Shown: positions 1 through 5,830, counted from the stretch's first letter. The stretch is 7,534 nucleotides of DNA from JBOHER01 sp050701115 (GCA_050701115.1 JBOHER010000168.1:1-7534); one strand, 5' to 3'. Notes: generated by a model from the letters alone, not told the origin. Made by a program: numbers and translations.

Positions 1-20
1 GCCTGCGGCGGCCCGTGATG

Positions 21-896
21 TCATGCCGCCCCGGGCGACGCGGCTGCCCGCGCCCGCGCACACGCGGCGCAGGCATGCTCGGAGACCAGGTTGCGTTGGA
101 CGCGGTGCTCGTTCGGGAGCAGGAACGTCACCAACAGCCGCTCGTCTCCAGCAGCGGGCGGATTGAGAAAGACCGTGTTGACCGTCGCCCACTGTCGTTC
201 GTCGTCCGGCTGCTCCGGGTCGGTGCGGCCCGGGGGCCTCAACCGACGCGTCTGCGGCCACTCGAAGACCCTCGCGTCCTCCTGCCAGAGCTCGCGCGCC
301 CAGGCGCTGCGCTCGCACAGCTTGCTGATCAGGTCGTTCATGTACGGGTCGTCGGGAAAACGCGCGTGGTTCGCGCGAATCAGGCCGATCACCCCTGGGG
401 TGACCTCGTGCCGCCAATCCGGCAGCACATGCCGGGCGTGCGGATCGGTGAACATCCAGGTCGCGATGTTGTTGCCGAATTCGGGGTGCCGGCCGAAGTC
501 AACGAGCCACTCCGCGACGGCCCGGTTGTACGCCGCCACGCCGAACGCCGGGTCGAGCAGGAACGCGGGATCGGGGTACGCCTCTTCGATCATCCGGTTC
601 AGCGCCGGATCATCGGACCACACCCGGTGGCAGTCGGCGGTGACGGGCGGGTGCGCCCCGGTGGCCGCGTACCAGAGGAACTTCCGCTCCGGCGGCGACA
701 TGCCAAGCACCGCGGCAACCACTTCCAGCAACTCGGAGCTAGGGTGCGCCAAACGGCCGGCTTCCAGGTCCCTGACCGTGGTCAACGCGTAGCGAGTCAA
801 CTCAGCCAGGTCTTCCTGGCTCAGCCCCGCCCGGCGCCGCTGGTCCCGAAGGAACCTCCGCAACAATGCCGCGCGTTCGTCGTGCACATCAGTCAT
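21..896 (-). CDS. XRE-family regulator with MmyB-like ligand-binding domain
   Basis: This is a 291-aa DNA-binding regulator. Residues about 8-65 form a Cro/C1-type helix-turn-helix: a basic first helix, then LSQEDLAELTRYALTTVRDLE, followed by AHPSSELLEVVAAVLGM. Residues about 95-265 match the MmyB/MLTR ligand-binding domain of actinobacterial XRE proteins, with NRAVAEWL, NNIATWMFTDP, a DWRHEV..VIGLIRANHARFPDDP block, an F/W-rich W..LWQEDARVFEW segment and a C-terminal LLVTFLLP strand. In this family the second domain is thought to sense a fatty-acid-like or other small ligand; the ligand here is unknown. I chose the ATG at 896 because a GGGGGGA run lies about 3-4 nt upstream. Another in-frame ATG four codons earlier (908) lacks a Shine-Dalgarno. 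These regulators often control a divergent oxidoreductase gene, but no such neighbour is visible. Length is normal and the gene looks intact. Confidence 0.9.
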   Translation of the reverse strand: MTDVHDERAALLRRFLRDQRRRAGLSQEDLAELTRYALTTVRDLEAGRLAHPSSELLEVVAAVLGMSPPERKFLWYAATGAHPPVTADCHRVWSDDPALNRMIEEAYPDPAFLLDPAFGVAAYNRAVAEWLVDFGRHPEFGNNIATWMFTDPHARHVLPDWRHEVTPGVIGLIRANHARFPDDPYMNDLISKLCERSAWARELWQEDARVFEWPQTRRLRPPGRTDPEQPDDERQWATVNTVFLNPPAAGDERLLVTFLLPNEHRVQRNLVSEHACAACARARAAASPGAA

Positions 897-908
897 TAAT
901 CCCCCCAT

Positions 909-1302
909 GATCTGCCAGCCAGCGAACCGCCCACCCCGGCGCGTCCTGACCCAATCGCCGGGCCGGGCTGCCGTACGGGCCCTACTCGTGGCAGCGTCGC
1001 TTCGAGGTCCCCAGCCGAAGGGCGCAACTCGCTGTTGAGATCACATCTACTCCGCGCGGCCACCACAGCGCAAGACAAAAACGAGGCTGTGGACAAGCGG
1101 TACGCGAGAGCAGAACCCCCTTGCCGTGATCATTTGTGCCTGGTCACAGGCTTATCGAGAACTATAGACCCCTCGCGTTCCATCTACCCGGTGACGACGT
1201 CCGCCCGTAGAGCGTCACGACGCACAAGCCTCGCCTTGGCCAAGGCATCGCGTCCGCGGCCATGGTCGGGTGGAGAGCACAGCCGGCCACTCACGGGTGT
1301 AT
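909..1302. other. Gene-poor spacer upstream of the XRE gene and first LexA box
   Basis: I see no convincing gene in this stretch. It should hold the promoter of the minus-strand XRE regulator, but no clear -35/-10 pair could be fixed on that strand. On the plus strand a TATAGA hexamer (1163-1168) sits 16 nt after TGGTCA (1141-1146), a weak candidate promoter with no gene directly behind it. Base composition is less GC-rich around 1130-1170 than in the flanking genes. A 14-bp perfect palindrome at 1233-1246 is listed separately. Confidence 0.5.
1233..1246. repeat. 14-bp perfect palindrome
   Basis: GCCTTGGCCAAGGC is a perfect self-complementary sequence with no spacer, about 57 bp left of the first LexA box. 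It could be a dimeric regulator operator. It could also be chance in GC-rich DNA; no second copy was noticed in the window. Confidence 0.35.
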
Positions 1303-1318
1303 TCGAACACTCGTTCGA
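1303..1318. promoter_or_regulatory. LexA (SOS) box 1
   Basis: TCGAACACTCGTTCGA is a perfect match to the actinobacterial/Gram-positive LexA operator TCGAAC-N4-GTTCGA, with complete 6-bp arms. On the plus strand it lies 51 bp upstream of the GTG of the small HTH-like ORF (1370). On the minus strand its downstream flank reads GTTCGAATAC, very like the flank of box 2 (GTTCGAATAT), so it could instead serve a leftward promoter toward the XRE gene. The box itself is clear; which gene it controls is inferred. Confidence 0.8.
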
Positions 1319-1369
1319 GAGAAGACGCAGGGTGGGTCGCCTCTATCACTTCCTCACCGGAGCCGCACC

Positions 1370-1546
1370 GTGCCGGAACCATCCTCAGTCAAGAAGCTCG
1401 CCGACGCCTTGGGCGTCATCCACTCGATCTTGCTGGAGTCGGGCATTCCCGTGACCCTGGCGATCCCGCGGGCACGCGCCGGGCTCACACAACCCGAGGC
1501 GGCGGCCCGCGAGGGGGTCTCCCGCTCGACCTGGACCCGGGGGTAG
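1370..1546 (+). CDS. Short HTH-like ORF, possibly truncated, behind LexA box 1
   Basis: This is a 58-codon ORF beginning at GTG with GGAG (1359-1362) 7 nt upstream, a good start context. The first half, VKKLADALGVIHSILLESG, looks helical. The end, RARAGLTQPEAAAREGVSRS, reads like helices 1-3 of an XRE-type helix-turn-helix, and a TAG then cuts it off at STWTRG where such domains normally continue. It is therefore either a minimal SOS-associated regulator or a decayed one. The reading frame stays open past the TAG (1544-1546) and joins the frame of the next gene, so readthrough or loss of the stop would fuse the two. LexA box 1 lies 51 bp upstream. I do not recognise a named family. Confidence 0.45.
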   Translation: MPEPSSVKKLADALGVIHSILLESGIPVTLAIPRARAGLTQPEAAAREGVSRSTWTRG

Positions 1547-1589
1547 CCTCCTGACACGACATCTTGGAACTGCGTGACCAAGACAGCAC

Positions 1590-1618
1590 TTGCGAGGATG
1601 TCGAACACATGTTCGAAT
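1590..1618 (+). promoter_or_regulatory. Candidate LexA-controlled promoter
   Basis: TTGCGA (1590-1595) and TCGAAT (1613-1618) are separated by exactly 17 nt and each match 4 of 6 sigma-70-type consensus positions. LexA box 2 occupies the spacer and most of the -10, a geometry expected for repression. Transcription would start near 1625, at or next to an in-frame GTG. The promoter is inferred from spacing only. Confidence 0.4.
1601..1616. promoter_or_regulatory. LexA (SOS) box 2
   Basis: TCGAACACATGTTCGA matches TCGAAC-N4-GTTCGA perfectly and is identical to box 1 at 14 of 16 positions. It ends 2 bp before the ATG at 1619 of the small downstream gene. That position argues that the gene starts at or after 1619 and not at the earlier in-frame GTG 1574 or ATG 1598. 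Confidence 0.85.
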
Positions 1619-1921
1619 ATGCCCGTGGTTGCCGATCGGGGCGAGCCCATCAACCTCCTATCAGAAATTGGATACGCGTCCGCACAGATGTGGACCTTCG
1701 GACCTCTCGGTGCATGGTGGTACCGGACACTGACGGTGGGTTGGCTGCGGGGTGGGCGCTGGTACGTACAGCTGACCGGGCCCGATCGCGAGTGTCGGGC
1801 GTACCCGAGCCGGGTGATTGCGGAGCGGATTGCTCGGCAGGTGATGGCAGCCACTCACCCTCCATCTGAGCTGACCTGGGCGGCTGACACCAAGTGGGTT
1901 CTTCGGCAGCCACCGCGGTGA
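1619..1921 (+). CDS. Small hypothetical protein, putative SOS-regulated gene
   Basis: This is a protein of about 100 aa of unknown function. It has an aromatic-rich N-terminal half (MWTFGPLGAWWYRTL), then a compact, coding-looking core with GGRWYVQLTGPDRECRAYPS, then RVIAERIARQVMAATH and a tryptophan-containing tail ending KWVLRQPPR. It has no signal peptide or clear membrane span. The core resembles short actinobacterial hypothetical proteins built around a W-Y-V-Q-L strand and a charged helix; no catalytic motif is visible. The start is uncertain: ATG 1619, GTG 1625 (which would be leaderless from the predicted promoter) and ATG 1688 are all in frame, and none has a good Shine-Dalgarno. LexA box 2 abuts the start, so DNA-damage induction is the natural hypothesis. 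The gene converges with the membrane-protein remnant at 1953. Confidence 0.6.
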   Translation: MPVVADRGEPINLLSEIGYASAQMWTFGPLGAWWYRTLTVGWLRGGRWYVQLTGPDRECRAYPSRVIAERIARQVMAATHPPSELTWAADTKWVLRQPPR

Positions 1922-1932
1922 CGCGCCCACCA

Positions 1933-1954
1933 GATCCCCCGGTTGATCGGGATC
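1933..1954. terminator. Possible hairpin between convergent genes
   Basis: GATCCC (1933-1938) and GGGATC (1949-1954) form a 6-bp stem with a 10-nt loop in the short gap between the convergent ORFs. There is no T tract on either side, so this is at best a weak bidirectional terminator. Confidence 0.25.
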
Positions 1955-2256
1955 AGGTATGCAGCATTGTGAAGATCTCGACGGTACCGCTGAGGACCAT
2001 GAGGGCCAGACCGGCCGCCGCGATGGGAGCAAGTCGTGAGCCGACACCGGGTCGTCGGCAGAGGAACCAAGCCGTCGTCATGAGAGCAGTGCCTGTTGAG
2101 CCGGTTGCCGCTATCAAGTGCCCGTCGTGCGGTTGCACCAGCCAAGTGAGCGCAGCCAAGACCATGAACGCGAGGTACGTCGCAACGCTGACCAGGAGGT
2201 ATCGACGCGCGTCTCGGTCTGTCGCTAACGACCCTCCACCGATGGGCTCCCCTCGT
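1953..2256 (-). pseudogene. Small membrane-protein remnant without a start codon
   Basis: The minus-strand frame from 2256 to the TGA at 1953 encodes a three-helix membrane protein. Helix 1 is YLLVSVATYLAFMVLAALTW, helix 2 spans TGTALMTTAWFL, and helix 3 is LAPIAAAGLALMVLSGTVEI, with a basic RDARR stretch before helix 1. The only in-frame ATG (2165) falls in the middle of helix 1 and would give 70 aa. Upstream, the frame has no ATG, GTG or TTG before two tandem TGA codons (2259-2264); an ATG beyond them (2282) is blocked by them. The 5' end therefore looks lost, or the gene is started abnormally. I do not recognise the family. Function is unknown. Confidence 0.45.
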
Positions 2257-2368
2257 CCTCATCAAGTTCTGCACCCACTCATGTTGGCACAAATGCGCGC
2301 TGACGACCGGCGTCGCTGCGTTTGAAGGGTGCGGTTGATGAGAGGGGAAACGCCTGCCGACATACGCG

Positions 2369-2870
2369 CTACCCCGCATCTCCCAGGGCGACTGGCTGGC
2401 CGGTTAGCCGACTGCGTTCCGCTGCGAACGCCATCAGGTGGCTGTCCAGTGACTCGCGCGGTCCGGATCTCGCCAAGCTCGCGTCGCCGTGCCCCACGGC
2501 ATCAACGAAGGCGTGCATCAGGCCAAAGTCGCCCCCGCCATGACCCTGGTGAACGTCGAGTTCGGTGTCCCAGGTCTTCGTCTGTCCCGTGACGAAGTCG
2601 GTGATGGTGATGCGTTGCCCGTCACCGTCGAGGAACCCGCGAGTGCCCATGATCTGTGTACGCCGCCCAGCGAACGGCGTGAAGGCGCTCATGGTGAGCG
2701 TCGCGGTGATCCCGCCGTCGAACCCGATGGTCACGACGTAGTGGTCGGCAACGTCGTTGTCGCTGGCGTACACACATCTGCCGTACGGTCCGGTGCGCAA
2801 CGCCTCAAGGACGCCCTTCTCCGTCATGTCGTTGGTGATGATCGACAGCGGCCACCGCTCCCGCCACGCC
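2369..2870 (-). pseudogene. Gfo/Idh/MocA oxidoreductase, C-terminal fragment
   Basis: The minus-strand reading from about W-P-L-S-I-I-T (2854) to the stop at 2369 matches the C-terminal substrate-binding domain of Gfo/Idh/MocA NAD(P)-dependent sugar oxidoreductases. Recognisable pieces are LRTGPYGRCVYASDNDVADH, FDGGITATLTMSAFTPFAG, RRTQIMGTRGFLDGDG and the closing GGGDFGLMHAFVDAV and ESLDSHLMAFAAERS. Family members are about 330-420 aa with an N-terminal Rossmann domain. That domain and the EKP catalytic motif are absent. The open frame continues to 3070, but the residues there do not resemble a Rossmann fold. The remaining domain keeps good codon use, so the truncation may be recent. Without its cofactor domain it should be inactive as a dehydrogenase. 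Confidence 0.75.
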
Positions 2871-2874
2871 CTCA

Positions 2875-3035
2875 CCAGGGCCTGCCGTACACCACTCTGC
2901 TGGACGCCACTCACCTCGTAGGGGCGATCAAGACCTCCGGTCTCCCGATCTACCGCTGGGAAATGGGCAGACCTCGTACGCCTGTGGGCCCATATTCGCG
3001 CAGACCCCACCGAGCTGACCAACGCCCAGCCACCA
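2875..3035 (+). other. Coding-like scraps at the break of the oxidoreductase
   Basis: Between the oxidoreductase fragment and the operator cluster, two plus-strand frames look protein-like in succession: LPYTTLLDATHLVGAIKTSG then LPIYRW in one frame, and from 2961 KWADLVRLWAHIRADPTELT in another. This could be a frameshifted remnant of a plus-strand gene, or chance. No start codon, ribosome site or family could be assigned. Confidence 0.2.
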
Positions 3036-3059
3036 TCGTTCCCACGGTGGCGGTCATCC

Positions 3060-3104
3060 GAGAACAACAAATGTGGTTGTTCTCAGTTAGCGCTTAAGTG
3101 AGAA
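3060..3104. promoter_or_regulatory. Operator-like cluster, second copy of the fic palindrome
   Basis: Two overlapping palindromes lie here. TTCTCAGTTA (3080-3089) and TAAGTGAGAA (3095-3104) pair at 9 of 10 positions across a 5-bp spacer. GAGAACAAC (3060-3068) pairs perfectly with GTTGTTCTC (3076-3084) across 7 bp. There are thus three half-sites. The 3076-3103 part aligns with the minus strand of 4489-4461 upstream of fic at about 23 of 28 positions with one gap, including an identical CTTAAGTGAGA. No gene start is placed behind it: rightward it faces the 3' end of fic, and leftward the truncated oxidoreductase. Confidence 0.5.
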
Positions 3105-3159
3105 ACAGCGGTGCCCAGCCGCCACCGGTCGGCGCGCGTCCCACGCCCAGAGCCACAAC

Positions 3160-4458
3160 TCAGCCCGACCTGCGCCCCGTCCCCCGCGCCGCAAAGGCAT
3201 CGAGGGCGGCGAGCACTTCGATCGACCGCCAGGCCCGCCCCCGCTGCTTGTCTGTGAACTCGGTCAGCACCTCTGCCTCTTGCAACGGCTCAATATGGCG
3301 ATACACGTTGCGCGCCGCGACACCGAGTTGATTGGCCAGGAAAGCCGCGTTGACGACCGGGTGGCGAAGCACCAGGTCAGCCACCCGCCAGGCAGTCGAG
3401 TCACGGCGGGCCCGGATCCGCTCGTCCCATCCGCTGCGAATCGCACGCAGTTCACCCACCAACTGGCGCCCGTTGGCGATCGCCGAGAATGAGGCGTCCG
3501 ACAGTTGCGCGACTATCACCGAGGGATCGCCCGCACGGTAGGCGTCGAGTGCGTCGAAGTACGCCTGGGTGTCGGTGAGCAGGCCGGCGGAGACCGGCAC
3601 GGTCACGTTGCGGGTCAACGCCTTGTGGCGCAGCATCGCGTGCAGCAGGGCGCGCCCTGTGCGGCCGTTGCCGTCAGGGAACGGATGGATGGTCTCGAAC
3701 TGGGCGTGAGCCACCGCGGCGTGCGGCAGGACGGGCACATCATCGCGCCTCACAAATGCCACGAGATCCTCGATGGCCGGCGCCACCCGGGAATGGTGCG
3801 GCGGCACGAACATCGCGTGATGCGACCCGATGCTGCCGCCCCCGATCCACACCTGTTCCTGCCGCCACCGACCCGCGATGTCAGGCTCCGTGGCCTCCAT
3901 CAGAGCGCGATGCACCGCCAGAACGGACTCCGCGTCGAGCCGGTCAGCCATCGCGATGGCCGCGTCCAGGGCGCGAGTGTTCGCCACGATCTGAAAGGCA
4001 TCCCGCCGACCGGCGACGCCGATCTCGGCCTCGGCGATCGCCCGTGCGGAGGCGGTGAGGTTTTCGATCCGGGAACTCGCTGCCGACTCCGACCGCATGA
4101 GCACCGCGCCGAACAGCGCGATCTCGCCGCCCAACTCCGCGTCAAAACGCGCGACCTCGTTCGCGGCGTCCGCCGCCGCGGCCTGAACCTCACCAGGAAG
4201 CGAAACCTCCAGCTCCGCGATCGCCGCCGGGATGGCGGCCCGGTACGGACCCTGGTGCTGCCTGATCTGACCACGAGAAGCCACACCGGGCGGGTAGCTG
4301 CTGTTCCATGGCAGAGTCTCGTACTCAAGCGCCGGCCATCGCGCGGCAGGTGTGGCGCGACCGGCGGGCACGGCCGGCTCGGCGGTGCCCGCCGATCTCC
4401 TCACCGCCAGGCGGCGAGCCCGGATGCCCGTGCCGATCTGATGCCACACGCCAAGCAT
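3160..4458 (-). CDS. Fic family AMPylator-type protein with C-terminal winged helix
   Basis: This is a complete 432-aa Fic protein. Residues about 41-120 form the Fic_N region (WPALEYETLPW onward). The inhibitory helix carries S-S-R-I-E-N (129-133; S128 and E132 fit the S/T-x-x-x-E-G/N rule), which marks class II Fic proteins whose glutamate blocks ATP binding until relieved. The core motif HPFPDGNGRTGR (258-269) is intact, with catalytic His258, Asp262 for the metal and the anion-binding Gly/Asn/Arg residues. PHHSRVAPAIEDL earlier in the domain is typical of the family. Residues about 357-410 form a winged helix (VADLVLRHPVVNAAFLANQL, then RNVYRHIEPLQEAEVL). Fic enzymes usually transfer AMP to target hydroxyls; the target here is unknown. 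The ATG at 4458 is preceded within 2 bp by a palindrome, suggesting autoregulation through the winged helix. The ribosome site is poor (GAGAG at 2-6 nt), so a leaderless start is possible. About 40 residues precede the usual domain start. Confidence 0.93.
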   Translation of the reverse strand: MLGVWHQIGTGIRARRLAVRRSAGTAEPAVPAGRATPAARWPALEYETLPWNSSYPPGVASRGQIRQHQGPYRAAIPAAIAELEVSLPGEVQAAAADAANEVARFDAELGGEIALFGAVLMRSESAASSRIENLTASARAIAEAEIGVAGRRDAFQIVANTRALDAAIAMADRLDAESVLAVHRALMEATEPDIAGRWRQEQVWIGGGSIGSHHAMFVPPHHSRVAPAIEDLVAFVRRDDVPVLPHAAVAHAQFETIHPFPDGNGRTGRALLHAMLRHKALTRNVTVPVSAGLLTDTQAYFDALDAYRAGDPSVIVAQLSDASFSAIANGRQLVGELRAIRSGWDERIRARRDSTAWRVADLVLRHPVVNAAFLANQLGVAARNVYRHIEPLQEAEVLTEFTDKQRGRAWRSIEVLAALDAFAARGTGRRSG

Positions 4459-4460
4459 AC

Positions 4461-4484
4461 TCTCACTTAAGGCAATAAGCGAGA
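4461..4484. promoter_or_regulatory. Operator-like palindrome at the fic start
   Basis: TCTCACTTA (4461-4469) and TAAGCGAGA (4476-4484) pair at 8 of 9 positions around a 6-bp spacer, ending 2 bp from the fic ATG. The similarity extends outward into ATAAC (4485-4489). A protein bound here would block transcription or initiation of fic, and the winged-helix domain of Fic is the obvious candidate ligand. That assignment is inference. Confidence 0.6.
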
Positions 4485-4903
4485 ATAACGGGCGGAGCCT
4501 GATCGCGATGACCTTCTACGAATGGCTTGTCGCCGCGGCCGACGCGGTCTCTCCTCGCCGCGTCGTGCTGCTCGTGGTCGCCGCCGTGGACGTGATCGGC
4601 GAGCAGCACCGAGGTGACAGCGCCCAGGGTCGCCCAGTCAACGATGCCGCCGCCTACGAGCTCGGTGTAGCGGCGGATCTCGACGTAGGTGCGTTGGGAT
4701 TCCTCGGCAACTCCATGGACTGCGCGGTCCGCGCGTGCCTGCCGCATCTCTGGCCGGGAGATGACCACCTCGTTGTCCTCGACGCGGTCTTCAGCGCGGC
4801 CCAGACGGCGCACGGAACGCCCAGAACAGCACGAATTCAGCTTCGGGTCCGACGTCATCGGCGCGGCCCGCGCGCGGAGCGCGCCAGGAGACCGCCGCGA
4901 TGA
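4463..4903. other. Undecided coding region: antisense ORF pair
   Basis: Two ORFs share the same codon triplets on opposite strands. The minus-strand one (4858 to 4463, 131 aa) contains EVVISRPEMRQARADRAVHG and VEIRRYTELVGGGIVDWATL. It ends in a TGA 4 nt before the fic ATG, which would suit an operon with fic. The plus-strand one (4508 to 4903, 131 aa) opens with MTFYEWLVAAADAV and a hydrophobic VVLLVVAAVDVIG stretch. Both have high GC at the third position and neither has a visible Shine-Dalgarno. A third frame on the minus strand (EAEFVLFWAFRAPSG near 4840-4800) also looks coding, hinting at a frameshifted remnant. I cannot choose between them. Confidence 0.35.
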
Positions 4904-4932
4904 TCCGGAGAAGTACCCTCGGGGGCGGGGCA

Positions 4933-4970
4933 GTGTCAGACGGTGCCGGACGCACCGTTCTGCGCGACAC
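4933..4970 (+). promoter_or_regulatory. Two-tier stem-loop in the leader of the 4985 gene
   Basis: ACGGTGC (4940-4946) and GCACCGT (4952-4958) pair perfectly around a 5-nt loop CGGAC. An outer GTGTC (4933-4937) pairs with GACAC (4966-4970). The structure ends 4 nt before the AGGGG ribosome site (4975-4979). As RNA it could modulate translation; as DNA it could be an operator. No T tract follows, so it is unlikely to be a terminator. Confidence 0.4.
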
Positions 4971-4984
4971 AGATAGGGGCGAGG

Positions 4985-5830
4985 GTGAACGACGACGAGG
5001 CCCCTGGGCTGGGCTCTCTGGAACAGATCTCGCACTTGATGCGCGCGTGGTCGTTGCGGATGGTGTTGGCGATCCGAGACGACCATCCTGGTGTGGCGCG
5101 CATCTACGCTGACCAGATTCAACGCCACAGCCATAACCCGAACATGCCCCGTCTGCCCCTCGGGCTTGGCATCTCCGACCTCGACGCGTTCATCAGGTTC
5201 GTGCTGGACGCGGCCAGCGTGCGGGGCTCTGTCGCTGAGCATGTCAACCACGACCAGATGATCTCGCAGGTGTGCGCGGAGATTCCGCGGTTCGCTCCCG
5301 CCGAGGTGGTCGACGAGGCGATCGCGGTGGCGCGCCGGGTCAAGACCACGGGCCGTGATGCGCCCTCGGTCGGGAACCTTTACGCCACTGCGGTCATCGC
5401 GGCGTGGCTGATCCAGCACCCATGGATAGCCCCGAACCCGGAGGGCGCACGGCGGATCCTCCTTCAGATGATCCTGGAGGCCGAAGCGGCGGCAGGTGGG
5501 GTTCCCGCAGCTGAGGCGGTGGTGGAGATCAGCGACGCCGAGGCGATCGACCGGCTCACCGCGGTGCTGGTGCCCAGTGAAGAGGTGCTCAGCGAGGCCG
5601 GCCACCCGGAACTGCTGCGTCAGGTCCCCATCAATCCCGACCCGAGCAAACGGACCTTGCTCGAACTCGATCTCCTCGAGTCGACGAAGGCCCTGATGAT
5701 GGAGTACCCGCAACGCGACAGCATCTCCGACAAGATGTTCCTTGACCTCGTCGGCCGGTGCCTGTCGGACGGGCGCAGCCGCGAGGCACGCACCGCGGCC
5801 CATGCCCCGAAACCCAAGGACCCCAAGTAG
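4985..5830 (+). CDS. Uncharacterised 281-aa helical protein
   Basis: This is a complete gene of unknown function. The GTG at 4985 is preceded by AGGGG at 5 nt. An in-frame GTG at 4943 lies inside the stem-loop and lacks a ribosome site. The protein is mostly helical and acidic, with no signal peptide and no clear membrane span; GNLYATAVIAAWLIQHPWIA is only moderately hydrophobic. An N-terminal block, MRAWSLRMVLAIRDDHPGVA, leads into a middle section with LDAFIRFVLDAASVRGSVAE and an H-V-N-H-D-Q-M-I motif. A proline-rich hinge (VPINPDPSKRT) precedes a C-terminal helix bundle, and the tail is lysine/proline-rich (APKPKDPK). No catalytic or nucleic-acid-binding motif was recognised. The codon pattern is strongly that of a real gene. 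Neighbours give no functional hint: fic lies divergently to the left and the 2H-type gene about 190 bp to the right. Confidence 0.8.
   Translation: MNDDEAPGLGSLEQISHLMRAWSLRMVLAIRDDHPGVARIYADQIQRHSHNPNMPRLPLGLGISDLDAFIRFVLDAASVRGSVAEHVNHDQMISQVCAEIPRFAPAEVVDEAIAVARRVKTTGRDAPSVGNLYATAVIAAWLIQHPWIAPNPEGARRILLQMILEAEAAAGGVPAAEAVVEISDAEAIDRLTAVLVPSEEVLSEAGHPELLRQVPINPDPSKRTLLELDLLESTKALMMEYPQRDSISDKMFLDLVGRCLSDGRSREARTAAHAPKPKDPK

Noticed and set aside
15..899. Long plus-strand ORF opposite the XRE regulator
   Set aside because: Its translation is arginine- and proline-rich with no family features; it is the antisense shadow of a clear regulator gene.
896..1096. 66-codon minus-strand ORF with TTG start whose TAA overlaps the XRE ATG (stop-start overlap)
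   Set aside because: The translation is low-complexity and Arg/Gly/Ser-rich, there is no ribosome site, and the TTG start is weak. The overlap is likely chance.
3505..4470. 321-codon plus-strand ORF opposite fic
   Set aside because: It is antisense to a Fic gene with all motifs intact, and its composition is typical of a GC-rich shadow.
4943..4984. Earlier GTG start for the 281-aa gene
   Set aside because: It lies inside the stem-loop and has no Shine-Dalgarno, whereas GTG 4985 has AGGGG at 5 nt.
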